Shown here piece by piece: positions 10,862 through 21,534 of a stretch of DNA of 64,000 nucleotides. Both the position numbers and the translations under genes were made by a program. Every line of letters begins with the position of its first letter. Within the stretch, counting starts at the first letter, position 1. The notes under the pieces were generated by a model that saw only the letters and a program-made list of their open reading frames with translations, made no database searches and had not been told where the DNA came from. This DNA comes from Alnus glutinosa (Eukaryota; Streptophyta; Magnoliopsida; Fagales; Betulaceae): assembly GCF_958979055.1 (NCBI RefSeq), contig NC_084888.1:3428001-3492000 (forward strand). The letters run 5' to 3'.

Positions 10862-13681
10862 TTATGGTATGCGCATGTTCATTGCTTTAATTTGTTTGTA
10901 GACTTGCATGCCAGACAGTGTAGGGAAACTTGACAAAAATCAAGGGATGTTCATATGATTTTTATGATTTTTCTTGCAAATCATAGGCAAACTGAGTACC
11001 ATTATTTCAAGAATGTGCCTTTGACTATGGTGCTTTGCTACAAAATCTGTGGGTCAGTCCGAATAAGTATCGAAGGTGACGGGAAATTTGTATTTATGGA
11101 ATAGATGGATGGAAAATTAAAGCATCAAATTCATCAATCAAGTCTCATCCCCTGCTAGTTGTATGTTTGTATTAGTTTGGAACTCTTATCTTTCCCGTAA
11201 GGCCGTAAAGATAAGAGAGAATTTAATGTTTTAGGATTTCAATTAAAGTCCCAGTACTTATTATGGGCTTTTGGTGGTTCAGCACAACCATATTGTACTT
11301 AGATAGAAGAAGACATGCACATGCCTTTTACAAATATCTGCTGTTCATTATTTGATTTGACGTGTTCCTTTAATTGTATTGCAGCTTCACCTACATGCTC
11401 GCGCACACACATTTGTGTACATATGTATATAAAATACATTTGTGGTTTAGATTATACATCTTTGCCCATTGCAAAAACCATTTTAAGACTGTATACGAAT
11501 AGAGGAAAATAATATATTTGAGTTTGCAGTTTTTAAAAGTGTAATTTTAACACATGCGATTTAAGAATATAATTTTTAAAAACGTAATTTGGCCTTTAAA
11601 ATCGCAATTTTATTTTTTAAAACGCATTCTCTTACCTCCAATTTGAAAACAGTGATTTTTTTTTTTTTTTAAATGTTTTTAATTGTACTCCCAAACTCAC
11701 ATATCAAAGCACAATTACAATGTGTTAGATTCGAAAGATTAAGGTGATGACAATATTGGCATTTTTCTCCTAATGTAGTTTTCTTGGTATTTGTGTTAAT
11801 AGAAAGTTAATATGATTGAAATTGAGTGATGCTTTTCATATTCAAGTGGTCTAACATAATATGTATTGCTTTCACTAACTCGTCATGGTTTCTTCTTCAG
11901 GACAAAGACCAGAGGGGCATCTCCTAAATCCTCACAGCAAGGATGTGGATATCGCTTCGAGGATTGGAGACATCAGACTGTTTATAACCTAGTAGATATT
12001 GCAATGTTCTCTGTGAATAAAGAACTGAAAATGAATCTGTGGGATAACATATCTCTAATTCCCACACGTGGCCTGGTTCCCATGGTTTACCAGTAGAAGT
12101 ATATAATTTTAGGCCTAGGAATTTCCTTGGTAGACTCTTTTTTTTTTTTTTGGTTCCTCTTTGATTACGAGGAAAAAGGGAAATCAGCAATGTTTCAACT
12201 TCCTCCATGAAAATAGGAAACTCATTGAGTATTGTACAGTTAGCTGAGCCAATGGCATACCCATTGAGTTGTGAATTGTTGATGAATGTTTTCCTTTTAT
12301 AATTTTTTTTTCACGTTAGGTTGCGTTTCCCAGAGCAGAGCAAAAACGACAGATCCTCAAGCTTAAGTTCCGACCAATACAAATTTTAAAGAAGCTGCCA
12401 AACTTAACCACTGAAACTGTGTGCACTCCTCACCAATCGCATGCTAGTGTGTTGATTATTTTTTGTTTTTTTCTTTCTTTCTAAGGAAGTACAAAAAGAG
12501 AAGGGAAGGGGAAGAGTACATCAAATGAAAGACACAAAAGATGGGAGTGGCAACTGGATAACCCCATTATAATTTATAATCAATACATAGTATAAAAGGC
12601 CTAAATGCTACTGGGAATAGGTCATAAGATTTGTAGAGGCAGCCTAGTGGTGGACATGACTGAAACAGCACCTGAAGCACTGATAGAGATTGGATTGTAG
12701 AATCATTGCGGTATCTGATGAAAGAGGACCCTTAAGGAAAATGCTTGATGGATACCAAATCTGGATAAACAACTGGATCTGAAATTTTTTATAGACAAAA
12801 AGAAGGTACCATGTATGAAAATTCAAAGAAGAAATAAAGAGGAAGCCATAAATATGAAGCAAGACAAAAAACGGAGCGGCTGAGGTTACGCACGTGCAAT
12901 ACACGCGCTTGGGCAGCCTGTGATGTGCACTCATGCGGATGGAGGACATCAATAGAAGCGGCGGAGGTTGGTGAGGGTGGTAAATGGTAGGGATATGTAG
13001 CAGATCTGACTTTCAAGTTGCAAACAAAACAATGATTAAAAAAAAAAAAAAAAATTATATATATATATGGTAGGGTGAGCCTAGCGAGGAGGAGGGAGGA
13101 CCTACTCCCTGGTCGGCATTTGCTAGGGAAGGTCAAGGCGATTTCTGGCAAAGGGAAAATACAAGGAAGAAAAGAGAGACAACCAGCTCTCAAAAAAGCT
13201 CTAAGATGCTCAAGAGAGAAAATAGTTCACTTGTGCTGATTAAACCATACGTCAAAAACCCCGGTTAGACGAATTGCAACCACTTTTTCTGAAAGAGTGT
13301 GGCAGTCGTGCTTTGTTTTGAAGGGGGAAAAAAAAAAACAAAAAGAAGAAAGAATATAAAGTCTGAAGATATAGTTTTTTTTTTTTTTTTTTTTTTTAAA
13401 TTGGATTAGAGAAATTTACTTCAACCAAATCTATAAAATCGTGATGTATCTCTTGAGCATGTGAGGATTACATGTTTTTTTAATAGCATTAACAAAGTTT
13501 AAGAAAATTCTATTAAAAAAAATGTGTTTTTCACATAATAAGAGACACATGACAATATTATAAACCGAATTAAAAGAAAAATTTATCTAACCCAATAGGA
13601 AGAAAAACACAATTTCCAATTTTTTGGTATTACAAACAAAAGAAACCGTTGAGACAACAACTTCTGTGTTACAATTATTGT

Positions 13682-14096
13682 GTCACACATGAGTTAAGTC
13701 TAATATTAACCATGTGTATGTAAGTTTTTGGACACCTTCCCTTTACAAGCTAGTTTTTAAGGGCAATTTTTAGCCAAAATTTATATCATTTGGTATTTAG
13801 AGGCTTAAAGCCAAATACATCATCATGGGTTCAAGTCACAGAGGGAGCGACTTATGAATTGAATTGAAATACTAATAGATGAGTGAAGTTGTCAAAAGAG
13901 AAAGAACTACTAACGGATTAGTGTTGATAAAGTGAATCGCCATGGACACCGGCTATAAAAACGAAATGATTTATTACGATCATTGTATTTCACATTAATT
14001 AAGTCTAATATTAACTACATGTACGTAACCTGTCCGACACCCTTCCTTGTAAGCCAAATTTTAAAGGTGAATTTTTACCTAAAATTTATATTCATC
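13682..14096 (+). repeat. Pair of diverged direct repeats, about 108 bp, spaced about 307 bp
   Basis: Copies at 13682-13789 and 13989-14096 share TAAGTCTAATATTAAC, a CATGTNNGTAA segment, GACACCTTCC-like, TTACAAGC/TTGTAAGC, and CCAAAATTTATAT/CTAAAATTTATAT. Between them is GGGTTCAAGTCAC, which resembles an RNA polymerase III B box. The arrangement could be a very small LTR-type (TRIM) element or a local duplication; no primer-binding site is convincing. Confidence 0.45.
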
Positions 14097-14234
14097 ATGA
14101 TAATTAGCAAAAAGGCCCATCATATTTTTTTCTTGATTCATTCAATAACTAAAACTCGATACTGATCGCAGTACATTCCATTCCTTTTCCAACCACCTCA
14201 CAGAAAAGAAAAACTGACCGAAACTAAAAAGAGA

Positions 14235-14276
14235 AAAACGGTGCGTTTGATGGAGATGCTACAAACGGCGCGTTTT
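14235..14276 (+). promoter_or_regulatory. Two AAACGG-N-CGTTT quasi-palindromes upstream of the MFSD5-like gene
   Basis: Two motifs, AAAACGGTGCGTTT and CAAACGGCGCGTTTT, lie 27 bp apart about 200-240 bp upstream of the start codon. They belong to the same CAAAACG-N-CGTTTTG class that recurs eight times in the nested Mutator element at 48872-49875. A regulatory role is an inference from position and symmetry. Confidence 0.4.
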
Positions 14277-14475
14277 CTATTGCATACATCTACAAATTCC
14301 CTCATCACTCATCAGCTTCAAATGAAGTACTTCTTTCTACCATTCCATTACTCAGATCGATCTCTAGCTCGTTCGCTGGCAATCAGTTTATGAATGGCTC
14401 ACGATCCAGGGATTATCTGAGATCTGAAAATTGCAATTTCTCTTTTTACTGATCTCCCGAAGTAGGAAAAGGAAA

Positions 14476-17400
14476 ATGGGAGTGGTCATTGAGAGCTCCG
14501 TTTGGGAACCGAATCCCGCCCTATACATCTTCATCTTCCTCTCCTGCCTAGCCTCGATCTTTCTCTTCCCTTTGGCATCCAACCACGGCTCTACAAGCAA
14601 AACCCCGGCACTCTTCGACCACGGATTCTCATCCTCCTTCCTCCGTTTCCAGCGGAACTTCCTCTTTCTCTTTTCGCTCGCTTCAGGTCAGCCACTCTCT
14701 CTCTCTCCATTTACATATGCTGTGTGCGTTTGTGCGCGGAACCCCAACGAACTTTTCAGTTAGGTTTCTTTTGGTTGCTGAGAAAATACGGCGAGAGAAA
14801 ACGGAATTGGAATGCGGAATCTCGTGTGATTACGAGATTTGTTTGTGATCTTAATTATTATTAATTTTTTTTATCCATGCAATTTTTCGGCAACCAAATG
14901 GAGAGAGTACGAGGTGTCGTTTTGGTGAATTTGGCGGCTTTAGGATTTCGGATCGCTTATATCTGTTTTTGTTTTCTGTTTCTCACAGCAATGGAAGGAC
15001 TGTGGTCAGTGTTCGGAGAGTTCGAGTTGGCTCACTATGGTGTTAGCAGAGAGCAAATGGTTTTGTCTCTCTGTGTTGGCTCTGCTGCTGCTCTTTTCGT
15101 TGGCTCATTCTTAGGCGTGCTTTCTGATATAATGTAAGCGCGTTTTTTTTTTCTACCTTTTCTTTTGGTTGCTATTGTGTGGATTGTTCAGCATTTAATT
15201 GAAGAAAAAAGAAAAAAAATATGATCATATGAAACAAAATTGGACACGGTGACTTTCTGAATTCTTGAGCAGTTGTATTATTTGCAAGATTCTTTTGACA
15301 TTAAGGACACTCCATATTCATCTGGATGTCACTAGCTTGATGGAATAGTTGCAAACAATGCCAAGATTCGATAATGTTTTAAGAAATGGGCCACCTTGAT
15401 AATAGTAATTCCAGAAACTCCGTCTATGAGCTTTAGCTCAAACGGTACTTCCCTTTAGCAAGGTGGAGGGTGAGGTCATGGTTTCAAGTCCCACCGGGTG
15501 CGGACGTAACTTTCTAATAATAGGGGTTCCTAGTCATAAAAAAAAAATTAAAAAAAAAAAAAAGAAAAGAAAGAAAGAAAAAAAAAAGGGTGAGGTCATG
15601 GGTTCAAGTCCCACCGGGTGCGTACCTAGCTTTCTAATAATAGGGGTTCCTAGTCATAAAAAAAAAAATGTTTAAGAAATGTTTCCTTCTAGTGTGCCTT
15701 TGCTTTGCAGTAAGATTGAAGTAATATCCAGACCTAGAAATTGGACTTCCTTTGTTTAGCTTTCATATTTTTGATGTATGGATTTTAAACAAAACATCTG
15801 AACTTAATACAATCAAGTCTTCTGTTGGTATTTACGTCATTATTCTGTACTTTACGCATCATGTTTCAGCTATGTTACATGAAGAACATCCAGGTTGACT
15901 GAGTGCCTAAATTCCTGCATTTGGTGACATCTTTGGAGTGTTACTTTTTCAAATATGAATATAATATGTAATAAACCCTAACAAATTCACTTATTCTATG
16001 CTTGTGTGTAGAGGTCCAGAAAAAGTTTGTCTGATTTTTTGCGTCCATCACCTATTTGTTGGCATATGGAAGAGGATTATTGCTCATCCAAGTGTTCATG
16101 TAGCAAGCATCTGTTTGTCTCTCGCCTCTTCAATATTTTCATTCAGTTTCGAGACATGGATGGTGGTTCAACATGAAAAGGTTTGTTAAGATGTCATTCT
16201 GTACTTTTACTTTTCATGTAGGGAAAGTATTTGGTGTAGTTACCACAATTTTTCCTGATGGAATTGCCTTGATTTATCGTATGTTTTTCAGTGATTAAGT
16301 GATTAGTTCCTGTTCTGTTGTACTAAAGTGTTTTGGGACTGTGTGAACTCCTTTATGACATTATAGGCATGTGTTGAAATAGCTAGATTGCTGATGATTA
16401 TGGTGTTTGTATATTTTTTGTTTTGTTTTGCAGCAAGGGCACAGGCAAGATTCAATGAGTGATACATTTTGGTTAATGACTTTCGTTGAGTCTGCATCTT
16501 ACATTGGAAGCCAGGCTCTTGCAAATTGGCTGGTTGGTGATAATATGGAGAAGAACATAGTATCTCCTTCCAGTGCAGCTATATTCTTGGCAGTGATAAG
16601 CATTATTTGTGTTACTGGAGGATTGAGAGGAACTGCACAAGCAGCTGCATTTAAGGAGTACAGAGTGTCCTTCTATGCATATATTTTAGGTGGTAAGGGT
16701 CCCATATTTTTATAAAATTGATCTTGCCTATTCTTTTAAACAAACTAAGTTTAGAACATTTCAAAATGACAACCAAATCAGTTATTAACTAAGCTCGAGT
16801 AAAACTGGAAAGATACAGGTATCACGAAATTTTGAATTCATCCAAGTTGGAAAAATAATTGAACTAATTTTGTAGATTCTATGCTAGTTTGATGTCATTA
16901 AAATTTTTAATGTCTCATGAAGCCATTATCTTGTTGACAAGCAACTTTACTGCTAATAGTACTCATCTTTCTCTTCCTCCTTTTAGCTACCTTACACCTC
17001 TTTGCTGCTCTGCACTGTTAGTCCTCACAATCATCAATCCCCTGATCCGTGATAGTCTTTCTTCACTTTAATCATAAACTTATTTATCTGAACTAACTTA
17101 TGTAGAACCCTTGCATTACTGAGAGAAGATGAGTGCTTATAGAACATCCCTCCTTTTTGCGGATCTCTGCATTTTGAGTGTTACACAATATGAACATTCT
17201 TGCAGCTGAGAGGATTGGTTGCATCCTAGGGTATACTAATATTAATGATTTGTCAGCTGATTTCCAAATACGCTTTTGCATGTGTTTATTGTTGATGAAA
17301 TTTTTATGATTGGCAGATAAAAGGATATGGCTTTTGGCATGGGCACAAGCTTGCCTTCACTTCTCCATCACAGTGTTTTGGATTCTGTGGGCCCCAACAT

Positions 17401-18077
17401 TGGTGGTATGGTATATATACATAAGAAGGTTATCTACTGATTTGTGAATTATCTACTAAATTGTGAAATTCTTTGAAACACTTGTAAATTTAGGCTGATG
17501 GACGAGAAGTGCCTCTAGGGTTGATATATCCTTGTTTGCTGGGTGCGAGAATGCTAGGAAGCACAGTATTCCCGTGGCTTATCAGTGGACCATCATCACT
17601 TCGAACTGAGGATTGCCTAGTATATTCATTTATCATAATGGGATTTGTGTTGTCTATAATAGCTTATGATTATCAGGTAAAATGCCTTGTGGAAATATGA
17701 CACAGAGATTATCTGTTCTGGCTCTGGTGTTAGATGTTTGGAATTTCACATTTTTTGTTTCTAATATGCAGGAAATTGGAGTTTTGGTTACACTATTTTG
17801 CTTATTCCATGCGTGTGTTGGCCTGATCTTACCTTCACTTGCCAGATTGAGGACTATGTATGCTAAACTAAGTGTTCTATCTCTTAACTTTGGAAGCACT
17901 TATCAAAAAAAAAAAAACTTTAAAGTGTTGGCTGTAAATTTTTTTATGTGGATTTGTGTTGATAGTTCTGCCATTAATTGTGTTAACAGGTATGTGCCAA
18001 ATGAGTTGCGTGGAGGAATGATGAGCCTTTCTCTAGCCCCTGCTAATGCAGCAATTCTGCTTTTTATGATCCAAGTG

Positions 18078-18112
<35 letters not shown>

Positions 18113-18868
18113 CTATTTTTTTTCAGACATGAAGTGCAAGTCTCTTCTTAAGTCTTGTTAACAGAAAATAGAAATAAACACCTTTCCATCTAGTGTTCTG
18201 CTGGTTGGTTGATATGCCGCACCAGTGGTAGACTGATCATAATTTTGAAGGGAAAAATTTATGTTAACTGGTAGTTTCTGACTTGACCACTTTTTTCTCA
18301 TTTCAATACGTGGCGATTGCGACATATATAGTTATTTAGATGCTGAAACTTTATAGCATGTCTATAAATATAAGAGGATCCAAACTCAACTTCTTATCCG
18401 GCTGAGAACATTATAAATATGACATACATGATATGCTGCTCCTGATTGCAGGTTATTTTAGTTTGTATTTTATTTTATTCTCTTTTTAAGGAAGGGAGGG
18501 TGGGGGGGGGAGGGGGGGGGGGAAGGGGGGGTGTTGGGGAGATCGGATGGGGGAAGTATATAGCATGCTTAAAGGGATTGAAGATATAAATTAGTTTTAC
18601 TGAATAAATGTTTGTAGAATATACTCAAAGGTTTCCACCAAGGAACACCTTCATTCAGTCGGTTCACATCTGTTTTCATCCTAAATTCCCAATATACTGT
18701 CATATGCTATAGTTGCTAATTGTTTTGGTGCAGGGAGGGTACTATCGGAACATCGGGAATGCAGCAATAATGGCATTTGCTGCATTGGGGCTACTCACAG
18801 CGGCGGGTAGCATGCATGTATTGAAGCGATTGGGGAAGCAACCATATCAAAACTGGCACAAATTATGA
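14476..18868 (+). CDS. MFS transporter, MFSD5 / molybdate-anion transporter-like
   Basis: Exons: 14476-14686, 14989-15133, 16012-16180, 16434-16692, 17317-17405, 17494-17676, 17772-17857, 17990-18074, 18734-18868; 1362 nt, 453 aa. The protein belongs to the MFS_5/MFSD5 group, which includes the algal MOT2 molybdate transporter; the plant substrates are largely untested. It is hydrophobic throughout, with segments such as LYIFIFLSCLASIFLFPLA, the LSD-I-G loop after helix 2 (FLGVLSDIIGPEKVCLIF), FSFETWMVVQHEKQGHR, and the C-terminal VPNELRGGMMSL loop. All nine exons join in phase. The start at 14476 matches the family (MGVVIES.WEPNP); the frame is open further upstream without conservation. Intron 2 holds a SINE. 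Length is normal for the family. Confidence 0.92.
15389..15666 (+). mobile_element. tRNA-derived SINE inside MFSD5 intron 2
   Basis: An A-box-like TAGCTCAAACGG at 15434-15445 is followed by a B-box-like GGTTTCAAGTCCC near 15480-15492, then an A-rich tail. The B-box and 3' unit is then repeated (15588-15668) with GGGTTCAAGTCCC and a second A-rich tail. The flanks AATGTTTTAAGAAATG (15373-15388) and AATGTTTAAGAAATG (15667-15681) differ by one T and look like the target-site duplication. It is in sense orientation relative to the host gene. Confidence 0.7.
18497..18533 (+). repeat. G-rich run in MFSD5 intron 8
   Basis: Runs of 7-10 G separated by single A or AA occur within about 40 bp (GGGGGGGGAGGGGGGGGGGG-like). 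The transcript strand could form a G-quadruplex in the unspliced RNA. A (CT)n repeat at about 18079-18108 sits just after the exon 8 donor of the same intron. Confidence 0.6.
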
Positions 18869-19458
18869 TTTCATTCCCATTAAAATGTCAAGCTTGTCGT
18901 ACTTGATGGGTTCTGGATGTATTTTCAGTTAACTGATTGATGGGAATGAGGAATAAAAAGAAAAGAAGAGATTTGTGGATTCAGGAATCCGCTGACGCAT
19001 TCAGGAGTAGTATAGCAATATAGATGGAAAGGAAATGAAAAAATGAAAGCCAAATCAACATTCGACTCATAAGGAGACTGAAAAGTAGGTTGATAGTCCT
19101 TCCTATACATGCCTACTGGCACTGAGTTGAAGTCAAAAGTCCGAGTGTGAAGGTTATTGAGTTTAACTCTAGGATTCGTTTTCCCAGGCAGTGCCAGTAC
19201 ACTAGCTGATGAGTCAGAAGACAAAAAGATCAACATGGTGATTACTAGGTCAGTAATGTTGTGGAGGGCGATTCATTGCCATTCAGGTCTGATTGCTTAG
19301 ATAGCAATAACCATACAAGCACTGCTCAAGAAACATCAAGACTTGCATTTTGCATTTGTTCCAATTCTCCACAAGTCAGACCTCAAGTGACACAAAAGGT
19401 GAAGGCTCTGCTTTGATGAATCTATTTCTGTTGCTTTGATAGAATAATGTATTATTCT

Positions 19459-19910
19459 CCTAGAAGAGATTGAACTTCAGCCCTTTAATCGCTTTGGCAG
19501 AACTTATTTCGCCGTCGTGACATACTTAATAGAGTAGAAGGATCAAAACGGATGATATTTTTGCATCCAGAGGAACTTCCCACTACCAATAAGCCATTAG
19601 CGTCTCAAATCACTGGGCCAGAATTTCGTAATAAAGTTCATGACTCACCAATAGCAAATACGATACATGGTGTATCAGGAAAAAGAAGAGGTCTCATTCA
19701 TCATTATATTGCCAAAGATGTTTGACAGATAGCTTGAAGAATTAAAGAACAGGAAGTTAAAATGTGGGAGCTTGTTATTATGAGTTCGGTAGATATAATG
19801 CATCAAGATCGTTCAGTTGTTGAAAGTTCTTGGTGTTTCGTTTATTGCCCTTGTGCCCTTTTTGAAGATAATGAATTATTAGTTCATTAGGAAAGAAAAA
19901 TTTGTTCCAT
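19459..19910 (+). pseudogene. Unidentified decayed protein-coding remnant
   Basis: A protein-like translation runs LEEIELQPFNRFGR in one frame, then shifts frame to RRRDILNRVEGSKRMIFLHP and continues through EFRNKVHDSPIANTIHGV and KRRGLIHHYIAKDV before two stop codons; beyond them the frame reads RIKEQEVKMWELVIMSSVDI and onward. The composition looks like a real protein rather than random AT-rich DNA, but I do not recognise the family. At least one frameshift and two stops imply a pseudogene. Confidence 0.35.
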
Positions 19911-20386
19911 ATTTGTAGTGATTTCTGTAAGTGAAGATCAGAAGCTCTTTCACACGAAGAATATTTTCAATATATTCTAGATGCATAGTCCAGCCCAATG
20001 GTTGGGTTGTTACACGCGTCTGTTGGGCTGGACTAGAGGTAAGACCAAGCTGATTGGAGATCTATCTGAATTTTCCGGTCCTAGCCAAATCCAAAACAGG
20101 TCAACTCAGGTTGGGCCTTTTTCTTCTGAGGAGGCCAGCCCTTGGATGAATTGTCAACCTCATGTCTCTTTTTAGATTGATTGTTTTATGTTTACATCAT
20201 GTTGGGTTAACTCAACTCGTGTTAGGTTAAGTTAGGCTGACACATCTAGATTCGTTCTTGACACGTTAGTAGGTGGATTATTTATGTGAATTATTATATT
20301 AGCAATTCTATTTATTAGACTCTAGTACAACTAGATGACTTATGGTAAAAATTAGTTATTGAATTAGTATTTTTTAATTTTTACAA

Positions 20387-20566
20387 GATTAATGTTAAAC
20401 TCTTCCACTTCTCTACCTCTATTTCTCAACACTCTTAGGTGGTTTTTAAAACCATCATTAGATTAAAATCCAATAAAGATTCATATCAAAGCTAATGATG
20501 ATTTTAAAAGCCACTTAAGGGTGTGGAGAAATTAGTATGAAAAAATGAGAGTGTGTAGTATTACTC
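20387..20566. mobile_element. MITE with perfect 9-bp target duplication (GAGTAATACTA family)
   Basis: The ends are GATTAATGTTA on the left and AGTATTACTC on the right, with an extended imperfect hairpin (CAACACTCTTAGGTGG..AAAACCATCATTAG mirrored by GATGATTTTAAAAGCCACTT..GTGTGG). It is flanked by TTTTTACAA at 20378-20386 and 20567-20575. It is the same family as 1120-1253 and 22914-23086. Confidence 0.8.
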
Positions 20567-20841
20567 TTTTTACAATGTCTTATTTTAGTTGTCTCGAAAT
20601 GTCAACTTGCAATCCAGGTCGAAAAATCCCCACGGTATGTTGCTCACATCAGAATTAATTAGTTCATTCAATTGGGTTAACTTGCACTCCAAAAAATAAA
20701 ATAAAAAAGACTAACTTACTTATGGGACAAAGTTGCTAATGTAAGCGAATCACATATTGTCGTCAAGTTGATTGTCCAATAATCAAACTTCATTGTAGGC
20801 TATCGTCAAGGCGCCATTTTCAGCCTTTTGGTCAAGAATCT

Positions 20842-21297
20842 AGGCCCTGTTTGAAATCACCTCGCATCCCTTTCCCTCTCTCGACACATTCAGCTTTTGA
20901 CAGAAAAAGTTGTTTTGCCCATCAGCCATAATGGGCAAGTCAACTAGTGAAGCTTATTCAAGAAGCTTCACTCATGCATTTTGCCCAATATAATGCTTCG
21001 CCTAATCATCATTTCAACAATCGTATACAGGAGTAAAATGAAAAAAATAAAAAATAAAAAATAAAAAATAAAGAGTAAAATGTATTTTTTTTACCCATTC
21101 TACCCCTAGCAAAAAATAAAATAAAATTGTAAATTGTAATCAGTTTTGTACAGGAGTAAAATAAGAAAAAAAAGCCTATCCTATCTTTAAAAAGTGGGCT
21201 GATTTTTTTTAATCCTATGCCAAAGACCTATCTTGTCAGAGTATACATAGAAAAATGGGGAAAAGGGGGTTAGGGAAAGGGATATCAAACCGGGCCT
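20842..21297. mobile_element. TIR element with AGGCCC ends, superfamily unresolved
   Basis: The left end is AGGCCCTGTTTGAAAT; the right end reads ATATCAAACCGGGCCT, whose reverse complement is AGGCCCGGTTTGATAT. Subterminal CCCTTTCCCTCTC and GGGGTTAGGGAAAGGG are also inverted. TA occurs at both outer borders, but no longer duplication was found, so I leave open whether it is hAT-, Harbinger- or mariner-related. No coding sequence. Confidence 0.6.
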
Positions 21298-21534
21298 ATA
21301 ACATCATAACTGTTTGGATTAATTTTTTGTTTCATTTGTAGTTTCAATTTTATGTAGTTTATTGGCCGATTTGAGGTGTTTGTTGGGGTCTTCTACTCCC
21401 TCCATTTGTAATTTTATTTTACTGTAATGTAATGGTGATGTGACATGAGAAATTACTAGACAATTCACACATTTGTCAAAACTCCAAGAATATTACATGC
21501 CGAACAGGATAAAAACAAAATTTTGAATTACACA

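Larger units (their letters stand above)
10862..14475. other. 3' flank of ACBP3-like gene and upstream region of MFSD5-like gene
   Basis: No coding gene was recognised. The open frame at 11866-12096 has no known similarity and may be 3' UTR of the ACBP3-like gene. The frames at 12644-13193 look like chance ORFs. A diverged direct repeat of about 108 bp lies at 13682-13789 and 13989-14096. The last 250 bp carry two quasi-palindromic ACG motifs (about 14235-14276) and should contain the MFSD5-like promoter. Confidence 0.45.
18869..21534. other. Intergenic region between MFSD5-like and prolyl 4-hydroxylase genes
   Basis: The two genes converge here, so both 3' UTRs are expected in this stretch. 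It also holds a decayed coding-like segment (19459-19910), a 180-bp MITE with 9-bp duplication (20387-20566) and a 456-bp TIR element (20842-21297). No intact gene was recognised; the 19981-20175 frame has no recognisable similarity. Confidence 0.5.
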
